DNA of 64,000 nt from Gnetum montanum (lineage: Eukaryota; Streptophyta; Gnetopsida; Gnetales; Gnetaceae), in assembly GCA_015680685.1 (NCBI GenBank), contig MNCI01015575.1:204469-268468 (forward strand), in the 5' to 3' direction. Shown piece after piece: positions 32,714 through 45,092 of this stretch. Numbering within the stretch: the first letter of the stretch is position 1; each line of letters starts with the position of its first letter. The position numbers and the translations under genes were made by a program. The notes beneath the pieces were generated by a model. That model searched no databases, was not told the DNA's origin, and saw only the letters and a program-made list of their open reading frames with translations.

Positions 32714-33579
32714 TGATGAAACATGTTTGTTCCAATGTCGGGTACACAACATCAAGGTTGCAACATTGCATACATGACCTCAGGGCCTTAGTTTGACATC
32801 GCATGTTTGACGTTGGGGTGTATACCCCAAGTCTTTAAATACCATGCCTAGGCTTCAGTTTTGGATAGTTTTGATAGTCAGTTTTTAGTCATTCTTAGTT
32901 AGAGTAGCAAAGCTCTTACAGTTTATTTTCCTTAGAATATTTTCTGAGTGCCCACAGAAGGAGTCTAAGTGTGTACGGTTCTTTGTTCAAGCATTGATGT
33001 ACTTGAGTGCAGTAGTGTGATGGAAATAAAACGAACTCTTTTGACAATCCTTGCAGTACTAAGAATAGCTTAATATTTCCTTTAATGCATTTTACTTTCT
33101 CACTCTCTATTTTAATGCATTTGAATTAAGCAATTTATTTCCAGCAGTTAATGAATGCAAGCATGACCACTTCGAGCATTCATATAGTACTTAGTGACCT
33201 AGCAACACTTAATGTTTGGTAGCCCAATAGTGCTATTTGTGTTTAGGATGTGTTTAGGAAAGTGGGATGGTTACTTGTGTTAGGCTAGCTAGGCAATAGA
33301 TGCATTAGATCTTTAATTACTCTACTCTTCATTCTTGTTGCAGGTGACCACATCCATAAAATATAAAGTAAGAAAAATCATATACCTCAATTACATTTAA
33401 ACCATACCCTTGAACTTCACAAGTGTAGTTGGGAAGACAAAAAACGTTCTCAATGTCGTTTCACTTCTCAGAGAAACTAGTGTACGAGATAACTATACGT
33501 CCAAAAAATTCGACTGAATCACGCGTAATGCCTTAGTGATTCGTATGGTTAGGCATAGGGGTACCTCATCGCTCATCAT
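32714..33579 (+). repeat. 5' LTR of element D
   Basis: 866 bp, TGATGAAACATG...GCTCATCA. The U3 contains TGACATC and TGACGTT motifs upstream of a TTTAAATACC box near 32837. An ordinary AATAAA lies near 33026. The U5 end matches those of C and the other family LTRs. Confidence 0.88.
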
Positions 33580-33598
33580 TAGTGCCACTGTTAGGGAC
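33580..33598 (+). promoter_or_regulatory. Primer-binding site of element D
   Basis: TTAGTGCCACTGTTAGGGA abuts the 5' LTR and matches the tRNA-Asp complement with several transitions. Confidence 0.75.
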
Positions 33599-33738
33599 CT
33601 TTTTATTGTTTGGTGCACTATCTAAGACCTAGTGAAAGTATTTAAATCATTGGAATGAACCTTAGAGTCATATCTTATTTCACAATTACTACAACCAATT
33701 CTCAAAACACACTATGATTTTTATTTCACTAATTGAAA

Positions 33739-35810
33739 ATGTCTTCTTCTCACAAGAGTGCTTCTCTATCCAAGGCTGATAATGTTTGTTTGACAAAGCC
33801 TTAATAGTATCAAATCATATATACTCACCTCGATGAGTATGTGTCAAAACTTCAACTTCATCCTACACTAGGATGAATAGCTATAGTGGCATGACATGGA
33901 GGGCAACATTGTGTTGCCACTCGATTGTGCTACTCCTACAATGCTCTATCAAATTCTTGCAAATGTGGTCTTCAAGACCACCATGGGGAGTATAATGTGG
34001 AAGATTTCGATGCTAGGGATTATCATCCCACCGAAGCACAACGCCTGCGAGATTGGCAGTTGGAATAGCACTATGAGTTTTGAAAGGAAAAAGGACTTAA
34101 CGATCCTCTATTCTTGTTGTACTAATAAGCTAGTGGAGAACCCTTCTCTAGGGGTTTTTCATACAATGATGCTCCTCTCTTAGAATTTAGTGATGGAGGT
34201 CAAAACCAAAATCTACACTCCAAAATTTACAATCCTAATTTTGGAAACAATGGATCCAATGACAAAGAAGGATCTAGAGGGGCAAGTCAAGACAGGGATG
34301 TAGACAGGAAGCAAGATCGTGACCATGGTTACAATCGCCGAAGAGGTAGTAGTAGGCACCGTGATGGTGCTAGTTCTCCTTCCTCTTTTCCTTCATCATC
34401 ATCTTCTTCTTTTTCTCCTAGCTTCGATCATGACCACAGAAGGCAAGATCATGATGGAGGTGATCAAAATGAGTGTAATAATCAACAAGACCACAATAAT
34501 CAAGAGGATTTTTGAAATAGGCAAGATCAAGGATGTAGACATTCAAGAGAGGTACATCACCATGAACGAAGGGGTAGTAGAGGGCATCGTAGGCACCATG
34601 ATCAAGGCCTCGATGAGCCTCTATTTGTTACTTGAAGTATGCTTAACATCACAAAGGTAGTTAGAATCCCAACAAGGCATGTGAAAGAAAGTTGGATCAA
34701 ATTGTTAGACATGAACAATATTCCTTGATTTGAAGGGGGATATAACTTTAATTTACAGAATCATCTTCAAGCTTTCCAAGATGCATGTGCCTTGCAAAAC
34801 ATCAAGAACGAGTGGCAAAAATTGAAGTTGTTCCTAAGGACACTCATTAAAGAAGCAGAGAACTAGTACTAGTTCTTAGAACTAGAATCTATCAGATGAC
34901 GAAGTACCATGCTTGAGTTATTCAATGATAAATATCAAGCATACTCTAGGGTGTCCAACTTAAGGAAGGATGGAAACAAGGAACACATGAACCCTTGGAT
35001 GCCGCCATTGGCCAATACTATGCCTTGATGCATAAATTCCCTAGCCATGGTTATTCTCAACTGGCTCAACTTCGCCGCATTGTAGATGGGATTTGTAATG
35101 AAACGAGGAAAATCCTTGGTGTTTATGCCCAAGGACAATTGTCAGAACTAACTACCTATTAGGTACAAAGGTTAATAGAGTAGGTCACCAAAGAGGAGGG
35201 TAAACTAAGAAAAAGAGAAAGTGTAGAAGAGTACAACGGTGATCCTTCCATCTGCAAGAGGGAGGTTCGATTCTGCAACAGTGAGGAAGAATCCATATTT
35301 GATGAGAGGATGCATAAGAAAGTCTTGCCACTTCAATAATTTCAATATAAACTTATGGCCAAGGTTGATCAGTTAAGGAACTCCATGGATAGCAGATTTC
35401 AAGCTATCCTCAAAATTGTTGAAGAGTCCAGAGAACAAGGTAGTGACCATGAGCATAGGAAGTGCAAGGAAACTAAACATGCATATTAAAAATGTAAGGG
35501 CAACATTGCTGTAATATAAGACGTTGTAGATAGTGAATCAAATGATGATCGTGGATGTGATATATGCCAGTATGAACATCCTAAGGAAAGTTGCCCTATT
35601 GTGTCACATCTTCAGGAGTCTGGGGTGTATGCCTTACATCCACGACTTACACAAAGGCAAACATCTAGAATGTTACCTTATCCTCAAGGTAATCTCAGGT
35701 AGTTCCACTAGCAACAATTTTATTATCCAAGTGGAGATCCACTGCAAGTGTATGAATAGTACCAAAAATGGTAGTAACCACAATCATAGATGCTTGCATC
35801 GCTAAGGCAA
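33739..35810 (+). pseudogene. gag (element D), decayed
   Basis: The first ATG after the primer site is at 33739 (MSSSHKSASLSK). An Asp/Arg/Ser/His-rich stretch (34290-34620) precedes the core, with QAFQDACALQNIKNEWQKLK and LELESI. A zinc-knuckle variant CDICQYEHPKESC (CX2CX3HX4C, about 35556-35594) lies in the C-terminal part. Many stops interrupt it. In its active form gag packages the RNA. Confidence 0.8.
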
Positions 35811-36279
35811 CAATACCCTTATCAGTAGCCTGATCCATACAGTTACCATGTGCAGCAACCCATGTCTCTACATGATTCTTCTAGTCACATTTTTAATATT
35901 CAACCTTACTACCACCCTTCTAATTATTATCGAGCTCATTTGCCACATGAAAGAAGGGATGCCACCTCCTATCCTTATCCTCTTCATTTCCCTACACATA
36001 GTCCTCCAATTGCCCAACTACCACCTACTCCTTCTATGTAGGGTAAATTACTTGCTCAACTACAACAATGCAATGTTATGAGGGCTATTAATTTACAACC
36101 TAATCATCAATTGGAGGGGTTGAATGCTTGATAAATAAAAAGACCTTTCTTTTGACCCCCATAGTCCACCTAAGCCTTCACCTACACTGATAATTGACAA
36201 CCCTGCTCCTACCTCTTCCTCCATATCAAATTCCTTCAGGCCTTCTTTAAGCTAAACTCTACTAAGGATCCATACCGTA

Positions 36280-36790
36280 ATGCTTACTCACACTATGTCT
36301 AATTGGATTCATGCAGAAAACCTTCCCAGGAAATTAGCTGATCCTAGAAGTTCTCTAATTTATTTGCAAATTGTTGGGAAAGAATTGTGTAGGTCTCTTC
36401 TCGATTTAGGTTCTGGTGCTAATTTGATTTCTCATGAGATGTACACTATCTGGAACCTACCTCCTCTCAATAAGAGGAACATCATATTGGAGTTGGAAAA
36501 CTAGTCCATCATTGTGTCATTGGGATTGGCAGAAGATATTGTGACCACTATCTATTGGTGGTCTTATCCTACTGATTTCCTAGTAATGAAAGTGGAAAAC
36601 TGCAAAGGGGACTTCCCAATTATTATGGGAAAGGCATAGCTGAGCACTGTAGATGCAAGAATGGGCATTAGAGATCTTTCCCTAGAAATCTCTAAAGAAA
36701 ACACATTTGGAAAGATTAAGAAGAAGTGGGTTCCATGCATCGCATACAATGATAAAAGGTGCAATTGTGTGCAGAAACTTTGGTCCATAA
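36280..36790 (+). pseudogene. Aspartic protease (element D), decayed
   Basis: The frame 36280-36504 reads LLDLGSGANLISHEMYTIWN, with the DLG active site usual in Athila/Tat proteases. A second part ending in RCNCVQKLW follows after stops. It would cut the gag-pol polyprotein. Confidence 0.8.
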
Positions 36791-37249
36791 GATAAGTATC
36801 TATCTTTGCATGCAAGTAGTGTGTGTTAGAAGTAGAAATTCAAAGTTGTCTATACATAGTAGCCACAAAATAGGAAGGCACCTAGTGGCTAACTACTAAT
36901 TCAAAAAGTAGCACACTTTGCATGAAAATAGCTGAGAGCCTAACATGTGAGTATGTCATGAGCATGGATGAACTTGAGCAAGTTCATCACCAACTCTCTA
37001 TAGATACAAATGATGATACCCATTGGGGAGAGTTGAAAATTCCTAATAAATTTAAGCAAGAGCTCCTTGAACTGAAAACATTACTAGCTGGAATGGAATA
37101 TGTACTTTTGAAAAATAAGAAGCTAGTTATAATCAATGCAAGACTTGCTCTAGAATAGAAAGAGATGTTGTTGAAGGTAGTTGAAAGATGGTTAGCAACT
37201 TTTGCATCCTAGGATATGCTAGCATCGCATTTACATTGACATGGCCATG

Positions 37250-38055
37250 AATCCAAAATGACAACCATAGAGGTGATTGAATCCAAAATTGAAGCAAATC
37301 GTCAAAGAGGAAATTGAGCAACTCCTGAAGGTAGGGTTCATGTATCCCATTGCTGACAGTGAGTGGGTTAGCCTACTCGTAATTGTGCCAAATAAAGGTG
37401 GCAAGTGGTGAGTTTGCATTGATTTCAGGCTACTAAATATGGCAGCATTCAAGGATCATTTTCTGTTACCATTTGTTGACAAGGTGCTAAACATAATATC
37501 AGAGCATTACTACTACAACTTCCTAGATGGTTATAGTGGCTATAACTAAATTCAAATTGCACTAGAGGACCAAGCAAAGACAATGTTCACAAGTCCCTGG
37601 GGGAATTTTTCATATCATAAGATGCCATTTGGTATATGCAATGCTCCTGTTACATTTCAATGCCCGGTCTTGAGCATATTTCAATAGCAGATTGGTAGTG
37701 GTGTAGAAGTCTTCATGGATGACTTCTTCACCTATGGAGCTACATTTAAGAAATCCTTGGACTACCTTGAGTAAGTGTTGAAATGGTGTGTTGAAACCAA
37801 CTTGTAGCTTAATTGGCAGAAAAGTCACCTCATGGTCTAAGAGGGCATTGTATTGGGGTATAAAATCTTGCAAGAAGGAATTGAGGTGGATTCTTAGAAA
37901 ATAAGGGTCATCTAAAGAATAACTCACCAATAGAAAATAGTTAAAGATGTTCAGTCATTCCTTGGACATATTGGCTACTATCGGTGATTCATAGAGAATT
38001 TTTCTAAGATCGCAAAGCCATTGGTGGAGCTAACAAAGAAAGATGCTTCTTTTTT
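37250..38055 (+). pseudogene. Reverse transcriptase (element D), decayed
   Basis: Frames show VKEEIEQLLKVGFMYPIADS, SEWVS, FLDGYSGYN, MPFGICNAPVTFQ and the active site EVFMDDFFTYG (about 37707-37740), with both Asp residues present. The connection motif SFLGHIGYYR lies near 37960. Stops (for example TGA for Trp near 37410) disable it. Confidence 0.85.
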
Positions 38056-38059
38056 CTAG

Positions 38060-38520
38060 ACCACAGAATGTGAAAAAGCATTCCAATAACTAAAAGAAAA
38101 GCTTGTGGAAAATCCAATCCTACAAGTTCCTGATTAGTCTAGACCATTTCACATTATGTAGACACATCAAATTATGCCTAGGGAGTAGTGCTGACATAGG
38201 TAGATGATAAGAAATAACCATACTACATCCATTGCGCTAGTTGAAGTATTGTGGGTGCATAAATGAACTACATCATCATAGAGAAAGAATTGATGGTAGT
38301 GGTGTTTGCATTAGATAATTTCAAGCATTACATGCTTGGATATAAGGTGTTTGTGCACACTGATCATAGTGCCATTTGCTTCCTAATGACAAACCGATGG
38401 TGAGCCCTCATGTCATATGGTGGCTTGTGATCTTGCAAGAGTTTAATTTTACAATGATAGATGAGAATGTAGTCACTAATCACTTGTCTTGGTTGCAATG
38501 GGATGACAAACAAGAAGAAA
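38060..38520 (+). pseudogene. RNase H (element D), decayed
   Basis: Frames contain IIIEKELMVVVFALDNFKHY and a VHTDHSAICFL box, then a frameshift into SPHVIWWLVILQEFNFTMID. This matches the RNase H of elements A and E block by block. Confidence 0.82.
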
Positions 38521-38639
38521 TCTCACTCTTTGACATGTTTCCTGATGAACTCCTCTTTGCTGGGGCTATAACTAAATAAATGCCTAATGAGCCAAAATGG
38601 TATAATAACATTCTTACCTATCTTATCACTCAGGAGATG

Positions 38640-39940
38640 CCATAAGGGTTGGATCACAAGAAGAAACAGTAGTTTTTTTACTAGGTAAAGCACTTCATGG
38701 AGATCAAAAAATACCTCTACAAGGTGTGCACCAATGGCCTAGTTTGTTAGTGTGTCCTTGATACTGATCAACTGCGCATTCTCCAAGATACTCATGAAGG
38801 TCCTTGTAGAAGATACTATGCTAGAAGATGCATGACCATTAAAATCCTCATGGCAGGGTAGTACTGGCCAACACTCTTTAGGGATGCTCACCATTTCATC
38901 TACTCTTGTGATTGATGCCAACGAGATGGTGGAATGACTATTTAAATGGAGGAACCTTAATAATGGATTCAACCATTAGAACCATTAGACATCTAGGGCA
39001 TTGATTTCATGGGTCCTATCATGCCCATGTCAAATGGAAAGGCATACATCATAATCACTATTGACTATTATATGAAATGGGTAGAAGCAGCAGCTATCAT
39101 CAACTATACATCCTTTACTGCTACTTGGTTTGTACAACAAAATGTTGTAAATAGGTTTGGTATGCCATGTGAATTAATTTCTAATAGTGGAACTCACTTT
39201 ATAGGCACTACTTTTCAGAAGCTCATGCAACGCTTGGGGGTTGAACATAAACTCATAACACCTTACCATCCCCAAGCTAACAGTCAAGTTGAGGTTACCA
39301 ATAGGAAAATCACAAGGATACTAACAAGAATTGTTAGCAAGTATAGGAAGGATTGGAGTACAAAATTGAATGATGTCCTTTGAGCCTACTACTCAACTTG
39401 GAAACTTCCTATAGGCTACTCTCCCTATGAGCTTGTGTATGAAAACTACCGACACTTCCTATTCAATCTGAACTCTATACACTTTCAACAACTTGTGACC
39501 TTAACCTTGACTTAAGTCTAGCCCATAAAGAAAGACTCATGAATCTCAACCTACTAGAAAAAAATTGGTTAGTAGCCCTATCAGCTAATGAGTTGTACAA
39601 GGCCTATAAAAAAAAGCATAATGACCTAAAAATTAGAAAAGTCAAATTTCAATTAGGAGATAAGGTTCTCTACTGGAATCCTACACACGTACCTCAATGA
39701 ACTAAGTTCCAAACATTGTGGGAAAGACCTTACATTATTTGTGAGACTTTTCCTTCTAGGGCCATGATAATCTACAAATCTGAGAGCCCAAACAAGAAAC
39801 AATAGGTTAGCATCCAATAAATTAAACTTTTTTATAAGCATACGCGAGCTAACAAAACAAGCACCTCATCTGATGAACAACCATGCTCCATACTTCGGAT
39901 CTCCTCCTCTCAACTTAGTCATGGGGAAGATGGCCAACCA
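38640..39940 (+). pseudogene. Integrase (element D), decayed
   Basis: A zinc-binding region remnant lies at about 38690-38930. The catalytic core frame 39009-39383 has ITIDYYMKWVEAA and QANSQVEVTNRK, so the first Asp and the Glu are kept. The middle position reads ISNSGTHF with Asn for Asp. A C-terminal segment with FQLGDKVL and WERPYII follows (39640-39760). There is no chromodomain. Confidence 0.85.
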
Positions 39941-41830
39941 TGCTAACCATTCAAGTAGCTCCTCAACTTTTTAACTTTTTTGTTTTACACATTTTTCATT
40001 TTACAACTTTTTGTTTTACATGTTCATTATTATACATCTTTTTATTTTTATGTTATTAACCTTTTCTAATTTTTATTTTACACCATCATTAGAACATTTG
40101 ATATTTCTTGAACATTTTACACTTTCTTTTATATTTTCTTTTATTTGGTGTGATTTTCTAACTTTTTGTTAATAAGTGCCAGGTACATTGGTAATACGTT
40201 ACTTGATGGTGGTATGTATTATTTTTTGTCATTTGATTATTGGTGTTTGGTTTCTGGCTTTGAATTTTGTTATAAATAATTAGGACATGGTTTCTTTTTC
40301 ATGCAATAGGTAGCGAGTCCACAACATCCACCCATCCACACACTCTATGGTTTTCCCTATTTTGGAAATGTGTAGTTCTTTTTTCATTAATAAAACTTTA
40401 ATAAATTTGTGACTTTTGTTGTTTTTAGAATTAGGAAGGATTCAAAGGTTTGAACAGGGTGTGGCTTCAAGGGGATTCGATATTCTTTATGCTTTTATGT
40501 TTGCATAGTGCATGTGTGTTTTCATAGACTCCTTACTGTTCCATGCCATCCAATAAAGGAAGTTGAATAAGTCCTTACATGGTGTGGTTCTCATTAAAAA
40601 AATAACAATGGGAATTTAAAGCACACTCCTTAGATAGAATAAACAAGCTACAAGCACTGGTTATGGGACTAGTCCCCTCTAACTAAGGCCCTTTCTTACT
40701 TTCTACTTCTTCTTTAATAAGGAATGATGGTTATTTTGTGGGAGCACTCTTGTGTCTTAGGGGATGGATTGGTCTTAGAATGTTGATGTGAAGTCATTAA
40801 AAGTGGTTGATTTTGGTCTGGACTAAGGATGGATCCTATCAAGTTATTTAACCATAAAATCCACAAGGGACTTCGTGTGACCATAATTAGGAACTCCATT
40901 CCACTCTCTCTCATCCATCTATGCTTTCATGTTTCACATCACTATTAATTTCATGTTTTAGTTTGATGTCCTAGTTTGATGTGTTAGAATTCAAGGGCAT
41001 AAAATTTTGGGTTTTTTTACTTAACCTTCTATAATCGTTAATCATCCACAAAGCCCACAGACTCCTTGGTTTGAAGTTATGCAAGGGCATAAAAGACCTG
41101 TGCTTGCTTTGGGGAGGACCCACTTACATATCTTTTGGTTGGGTTAGTTAAGTCATGTATCCTTAGACACTCTTACAATCAAATTCTTTTTGTTTTATCC
41201 CATCAATGACATTCACTTGTACACATCCTCACAACATTTTTCAGTGACTTTTCTTTTTATTGTTGTGAATTTTTATACCCTCTTCAACTATTTCCTTGTG
41301 TTGAACTTTTTTGAATCTCATGGACCGCTTATCTATTTTACCCTAACACTATCAAAGAAACCAATCTACCACAATCACAAATTAGCCAAGTGTAACCACT
41401 GATGAGATAAGGCATTTAACCACTATGTGTTACACATTACGTACTAATTCATGATCCTATTGTGATTACAGTGGGAAGCATGGAATGGAAGTGGAACTAT
41501 CTTTACCAAGGATGATGCAACAGTACCACACAATGAGGATTGTTCATGATTGTTGGATTTTTTCCCTCTCCCTCTCTCATTCTTCTATTGCTAAGAGGTG
41601 TTGGATGTTAATGTTATCCAGGGTGTTCACTTTTTTTATCATGAATATCCAATGTTGTAAAAATTGTAATTCTGTACACTTGGGCACTCAGAGTTCATAT
41701 GTTTGTTTCATTTGAGTTAGTTTGTGATGTCAGTCAGTAATCCCATATCTACCCAATATATTGTGTTGTAAAGAACTTGTTCCTCCTCTTCTACACTCGA
41801 GGATGAGTTCTCATTCAGTTATGGGGGTTA
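39941..41830 (+). other. Post-pol region and polypurine tract of element D
   Basis: 1.9 kb, T-rich at the start (TTTTACATTTTT-like runs), without coding signal. It ends in TGGGGGTTA (41822-41830), a polypurine tract directly before the 3' LTR. It matches post-pol text of A and C. Confidence 0.7.
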
Positions 41831-42682
41831 TGATAAAACATGTTTTATTATCTGCTCTGATGTCGGGTATGCAACATTGGGGCCTTGGTTTGATGTCACA
41901 TATGTGACATCAGGGTGTATACACCAAGTTTATAAATATCATGCTTTGGCTCCAGTTTTGAATAGTTTTGATAGTTAGTGTTTAGTCATTCTTAGTTAGA
42001 GTAGCAAAACTCTTGCATTTTATTTTCCTCAAAGTTAGAATATTTTTTGAATGCTTGTAGAAGGAGTCTAAAGTGTGTATAGTTCTTTGTTCGAGCACAG
42101 ATGTACTTGAATGTAGCAGTGTGAAAGGAATAAAACAAACTCTTTTGAAAATCCTTGCAGCACTAAGAATAACTTAATATTTCCTTTAATGCATTTTACT
42201 TTCTTGCTCTTTATTTTTATGCATTTCAATTAAGAAATTTATTTTCAGCAATTAATGAACACAAGCATAACCACTTAGAGCATTCATATAGTACTTGGTA
42301 ACCCAGCAATGCTTAACGTTTGGTAGCCCAGTAGTGCTATATGTGTTTAGGATGTGTCCAAGAGAGTGGGGTGGTTACTTGTGTTAGGCTAGCTAGGTAA
42401 TAGATGCATTAGATCTTTAATTACTCTACTCTTCATTCTTATTGTAGGCAACCAAATCCATAAAATATAAAGTAAGAAAAATCATATACCTTAATTACAC
42501 TTAAACCATACCCTTGAACTTTACAAGTGTAGTTGGGAAGAAAACGAATTTTCTCAATGCCATTTCACTTCCTAGAGAAACTAGTGTATGAGATAACTAT
42601 AGGTCCATAGAATTCGATCGGATCGCATGTAACACCTTAGTGATTCGTATGGTTGGACGTAGGGGTACCTCGTTGCTCATCA
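41831..42682 (+). repeat. 3' LTR of element D
   Basis: 852 bp, TGATAAAACATG...GCTCATCA, partner of 32714-33579 with moderate divergence and small indels. Its U3 holds a perfect 22-bp palindrome at 41891-41912 made of TGATGTCACAT and its complement, just before TATAAATATC near 41930. Confidence 0.9.
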
Positions 42683-43265
42683 AATGAAATCATAATAATC
42701 AAAAAAATAGAAATAGAAATCATCATCACATCATGTCCAATGATGATGAACCCTTGTTGGCTACTAGGAGCATGACATAAATAATGGAGGTAGTTAGAAT
42801 ACCCCACAGGCACCAAAAGGAAAGTCGCATCAAAAGGCTTGATGTGAATAATATTCCTAAACTTGTGGGAGGTATAATTCTAATCCACAACATCACTTAC
42901 AAGCCTTTCATGATGCCTGCACCTTGCAGAACATTGAGAGTGAGTGGCAAAAGCTTAAGCTCTTTCCTAGGACACTAATAGATGAAGCTGAAAGTTGGTA
43001 TAGGTCGTTAGAACTAGATTCAATCCATCGATGGTCTACAATGTTAAAACTCTTCATTGAGAAATACCAAACCTATGCAAGAGTGTTCAAACTAAGAAAA
43101 TAAATCCAAGGATGAAAGCAAGAAAAACATGAATCCTTAGATGTGGCCTTGGATAGATATTATTTGCTACTACATAGATCTCCAAGCCATAATTTCTCTC
43201 AAAAAGAGTAGCTTTTCCACATCATAGATGGGCTTCATAACCAAACAAGAGAGACCCTTGGGATT
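42683..43265 (+). pseudogene. gag of element C, second segment
   Basis: Continues the gag text interrupted by D: HLQAFHDACTLQNIESEWQK and AESWYRSLELDSIHRWST in broken frames, matching D at 34760-34920. It ends ...ETLG at the insertion point of E. Across E the reading continues as IYAQG once E and one TSD copy are ignored, matching VYAQG in D (35115-35130). Confidence 0.85.
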
Positions 43266-44520
43266 TGTTAAACCCAAAAATTAGTAGTTTTTAAAATTTT
43301 AATTACATATGATTAATTATTTAATTAGTTTTTAATTAATGTTCATTTTAGTTATTTTAATTTGTTTTAGTTTATTGTATTTTAGTTTATTATAGTAATG
43401 CATATTAGTTTATTAGTTTTTATGTACTAAAGACTCAAACCAGAGGTGCAAGTTTGGTTGCTGGGTAGCCATGTGGTGGCAATTGAAGAATCCAATTCCT
43501 TGATCTATACTAGTGTTATGTTTTCTAGTTTCTAATTTTTTTTTTGCAGTAGTACCAAGAATACACATTGAGGATTTATGGCAACAATGGAGTTGTAACT
43601 TGGACGTTGATGCTATAATGTGGATGTGTCATTCCATCAACCATGTTCTTTAATAGTGCAACTGCAGTTGTTTCTTGCATGTTAGCACAATGGAGATTGC
43701 TATTTTTCTATAGTAGATGTTATGTGGGTAATGAGGTGTGGTTTCTAGCTATTTTTATGGTTGCATGTTCTTGTAGTGGTTACCTATGCATGGGTGGTGA
43801 GAGCTGCGAGTTTCTTTGTCATGTGGTGGTAGTGGATGTTACAGTAAACTTACCTACATGGGTGGTGGTAGTGGATGTTACAGTGGACGTTGCACATGGG
43901 CAGTAACTGCCATGGCCATTATGCACGGGTGGTGGCCCCTCATGTGCAAGATCAATCCTTATAAATTTCTTAGCCAGATGCAATAGAGGAGGCATGGGAG
44001 GAATAGAAGAAAGGATATGAAGAAATAGAGAGAGGATACTATTGAGAGAACCACACTAGATTAGAATTTTTGTTTGCACACAAAATTGTGAAAGAAGAGT
44101 GTTGAAGCTTTGTGTTAGTTAACAACCAACAATGTGTTAAGATTGTGAATTGTTGCATTGCAGAGACAATAGAGTAGGGTCACAAATTAGGTGACATATC
44201 CTTTGTAATATTCATTATTTCTCATAAATTTATTTAAATTTAATTTGGTTTAATTGATTATATTCATTTTTGAACTTAATGTTAGAAGTTAAGGTGAATA
44301 TTGTTGATTTTACTTATGGGTGACAACCGTAAGTGTGGTGTTCTAAATTGAATCTAGATCTAATCATTTGTTTTATGTTTTGATGATCTTTTGAATTTAA
44401 ACCATTCCTCTACAGGATACAACTTGTGTGTTAGTCACAAATGAGATGACAATTTCTACAACAAAAGAAATGAACATAAAGGTTAAATGTATCCAGCACT
44501 AAATTTTTCTTAGCTCATTA
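43266..44520 (+). repeat. 5' LTR of element E
   Basis: 1255 bp, starting TGTTAAACCC and ending CTCATTA. GTGGTGGTAGTGGATGTTAC is repeated at about 43824 and 43860 in the U3. A CTTATAAAT TATA-like box lies near 43955. Ends are TG...TA rather than TG...CA; the perfect GGATT duplication fixes the boundary. Confidence 0.9.
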
Positions 44521-44522
44521 AT

Positions 44523-44541
44523 TTGGTGTCGTTGCTGGGGA
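44523..44541 (+). promoter_or_regulatory. Primer-binding site of element E
   Basis: TTGGTGTCGTTGCTGGGGA lies two bases inside the LTR and is close to the Athila-type tRNA-Asp complement. Confidence 0.85.
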
Positions 44542-45092
44542 GGTTGGTAGAGTTAATCATCATCAATAGTTTTGTATGTTTTAATTTCATTTTGTAATAT
44601 TATATTCCAGGTACATTTTATTTTATTTAGTTTATGTTTATTTTATTTAAGTAATTTGAGAAATGATTTCTTTTACTTATTTTTATTGCATTAAAAAATT
44701 AAAAAAAAAAGATAAAATCCTAGAAATTAGCTCTTCTTATCATACAACCAACTAAAATTATTTAAAAGGTTGCAATTCAAGCCATGATAGTAGGAGTTAT
44801 TAAATTAGTTTGTAAATTATTAGGAATGGTAGCCCATGAATGTGCCAACAAAGAATGTTCTTGTTAAATGAAACCAACAAAGCAACTAGAGAAACCAACA
44901 TGAATTCAACCTTCTAGAAGAATTCTTAGCCTTTATAAAAGTACAAAAGTTACTTTAAAATAAGATCAAAAGAAACTAGAACAATCAAGATTTGATTTTT
45001 CTTCCCCTCTAATAGCACAAAATCCCAAAGAAAAAACACAACATAATTTTTTCATATCTATTAATCCTCTATTTGATATTCCAACTACAACC

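Larger units (their letters stand above)
32714..42682 (+). mobile_element. Element D: near full-length Ty3/gypsy (Tat/Athila-type), inserted in C
   Basis: 9,969 bp with LTRs at 32714-33579 and 41831-42682, primer-binding site, gag, protease, RT, RNase H, integrase, post-pol region and polypurine tract, all in order on the plus strand. The gag text of element C continues on both sides. AATGA follows the 3' LTR (42683-42687) and overlaps the start of the 5' LTR (AATGATGAAAC), consistent with a TSD if one TGA unit was lost. Every coding domain has stops or frameshifts. Confidence 0.9.
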
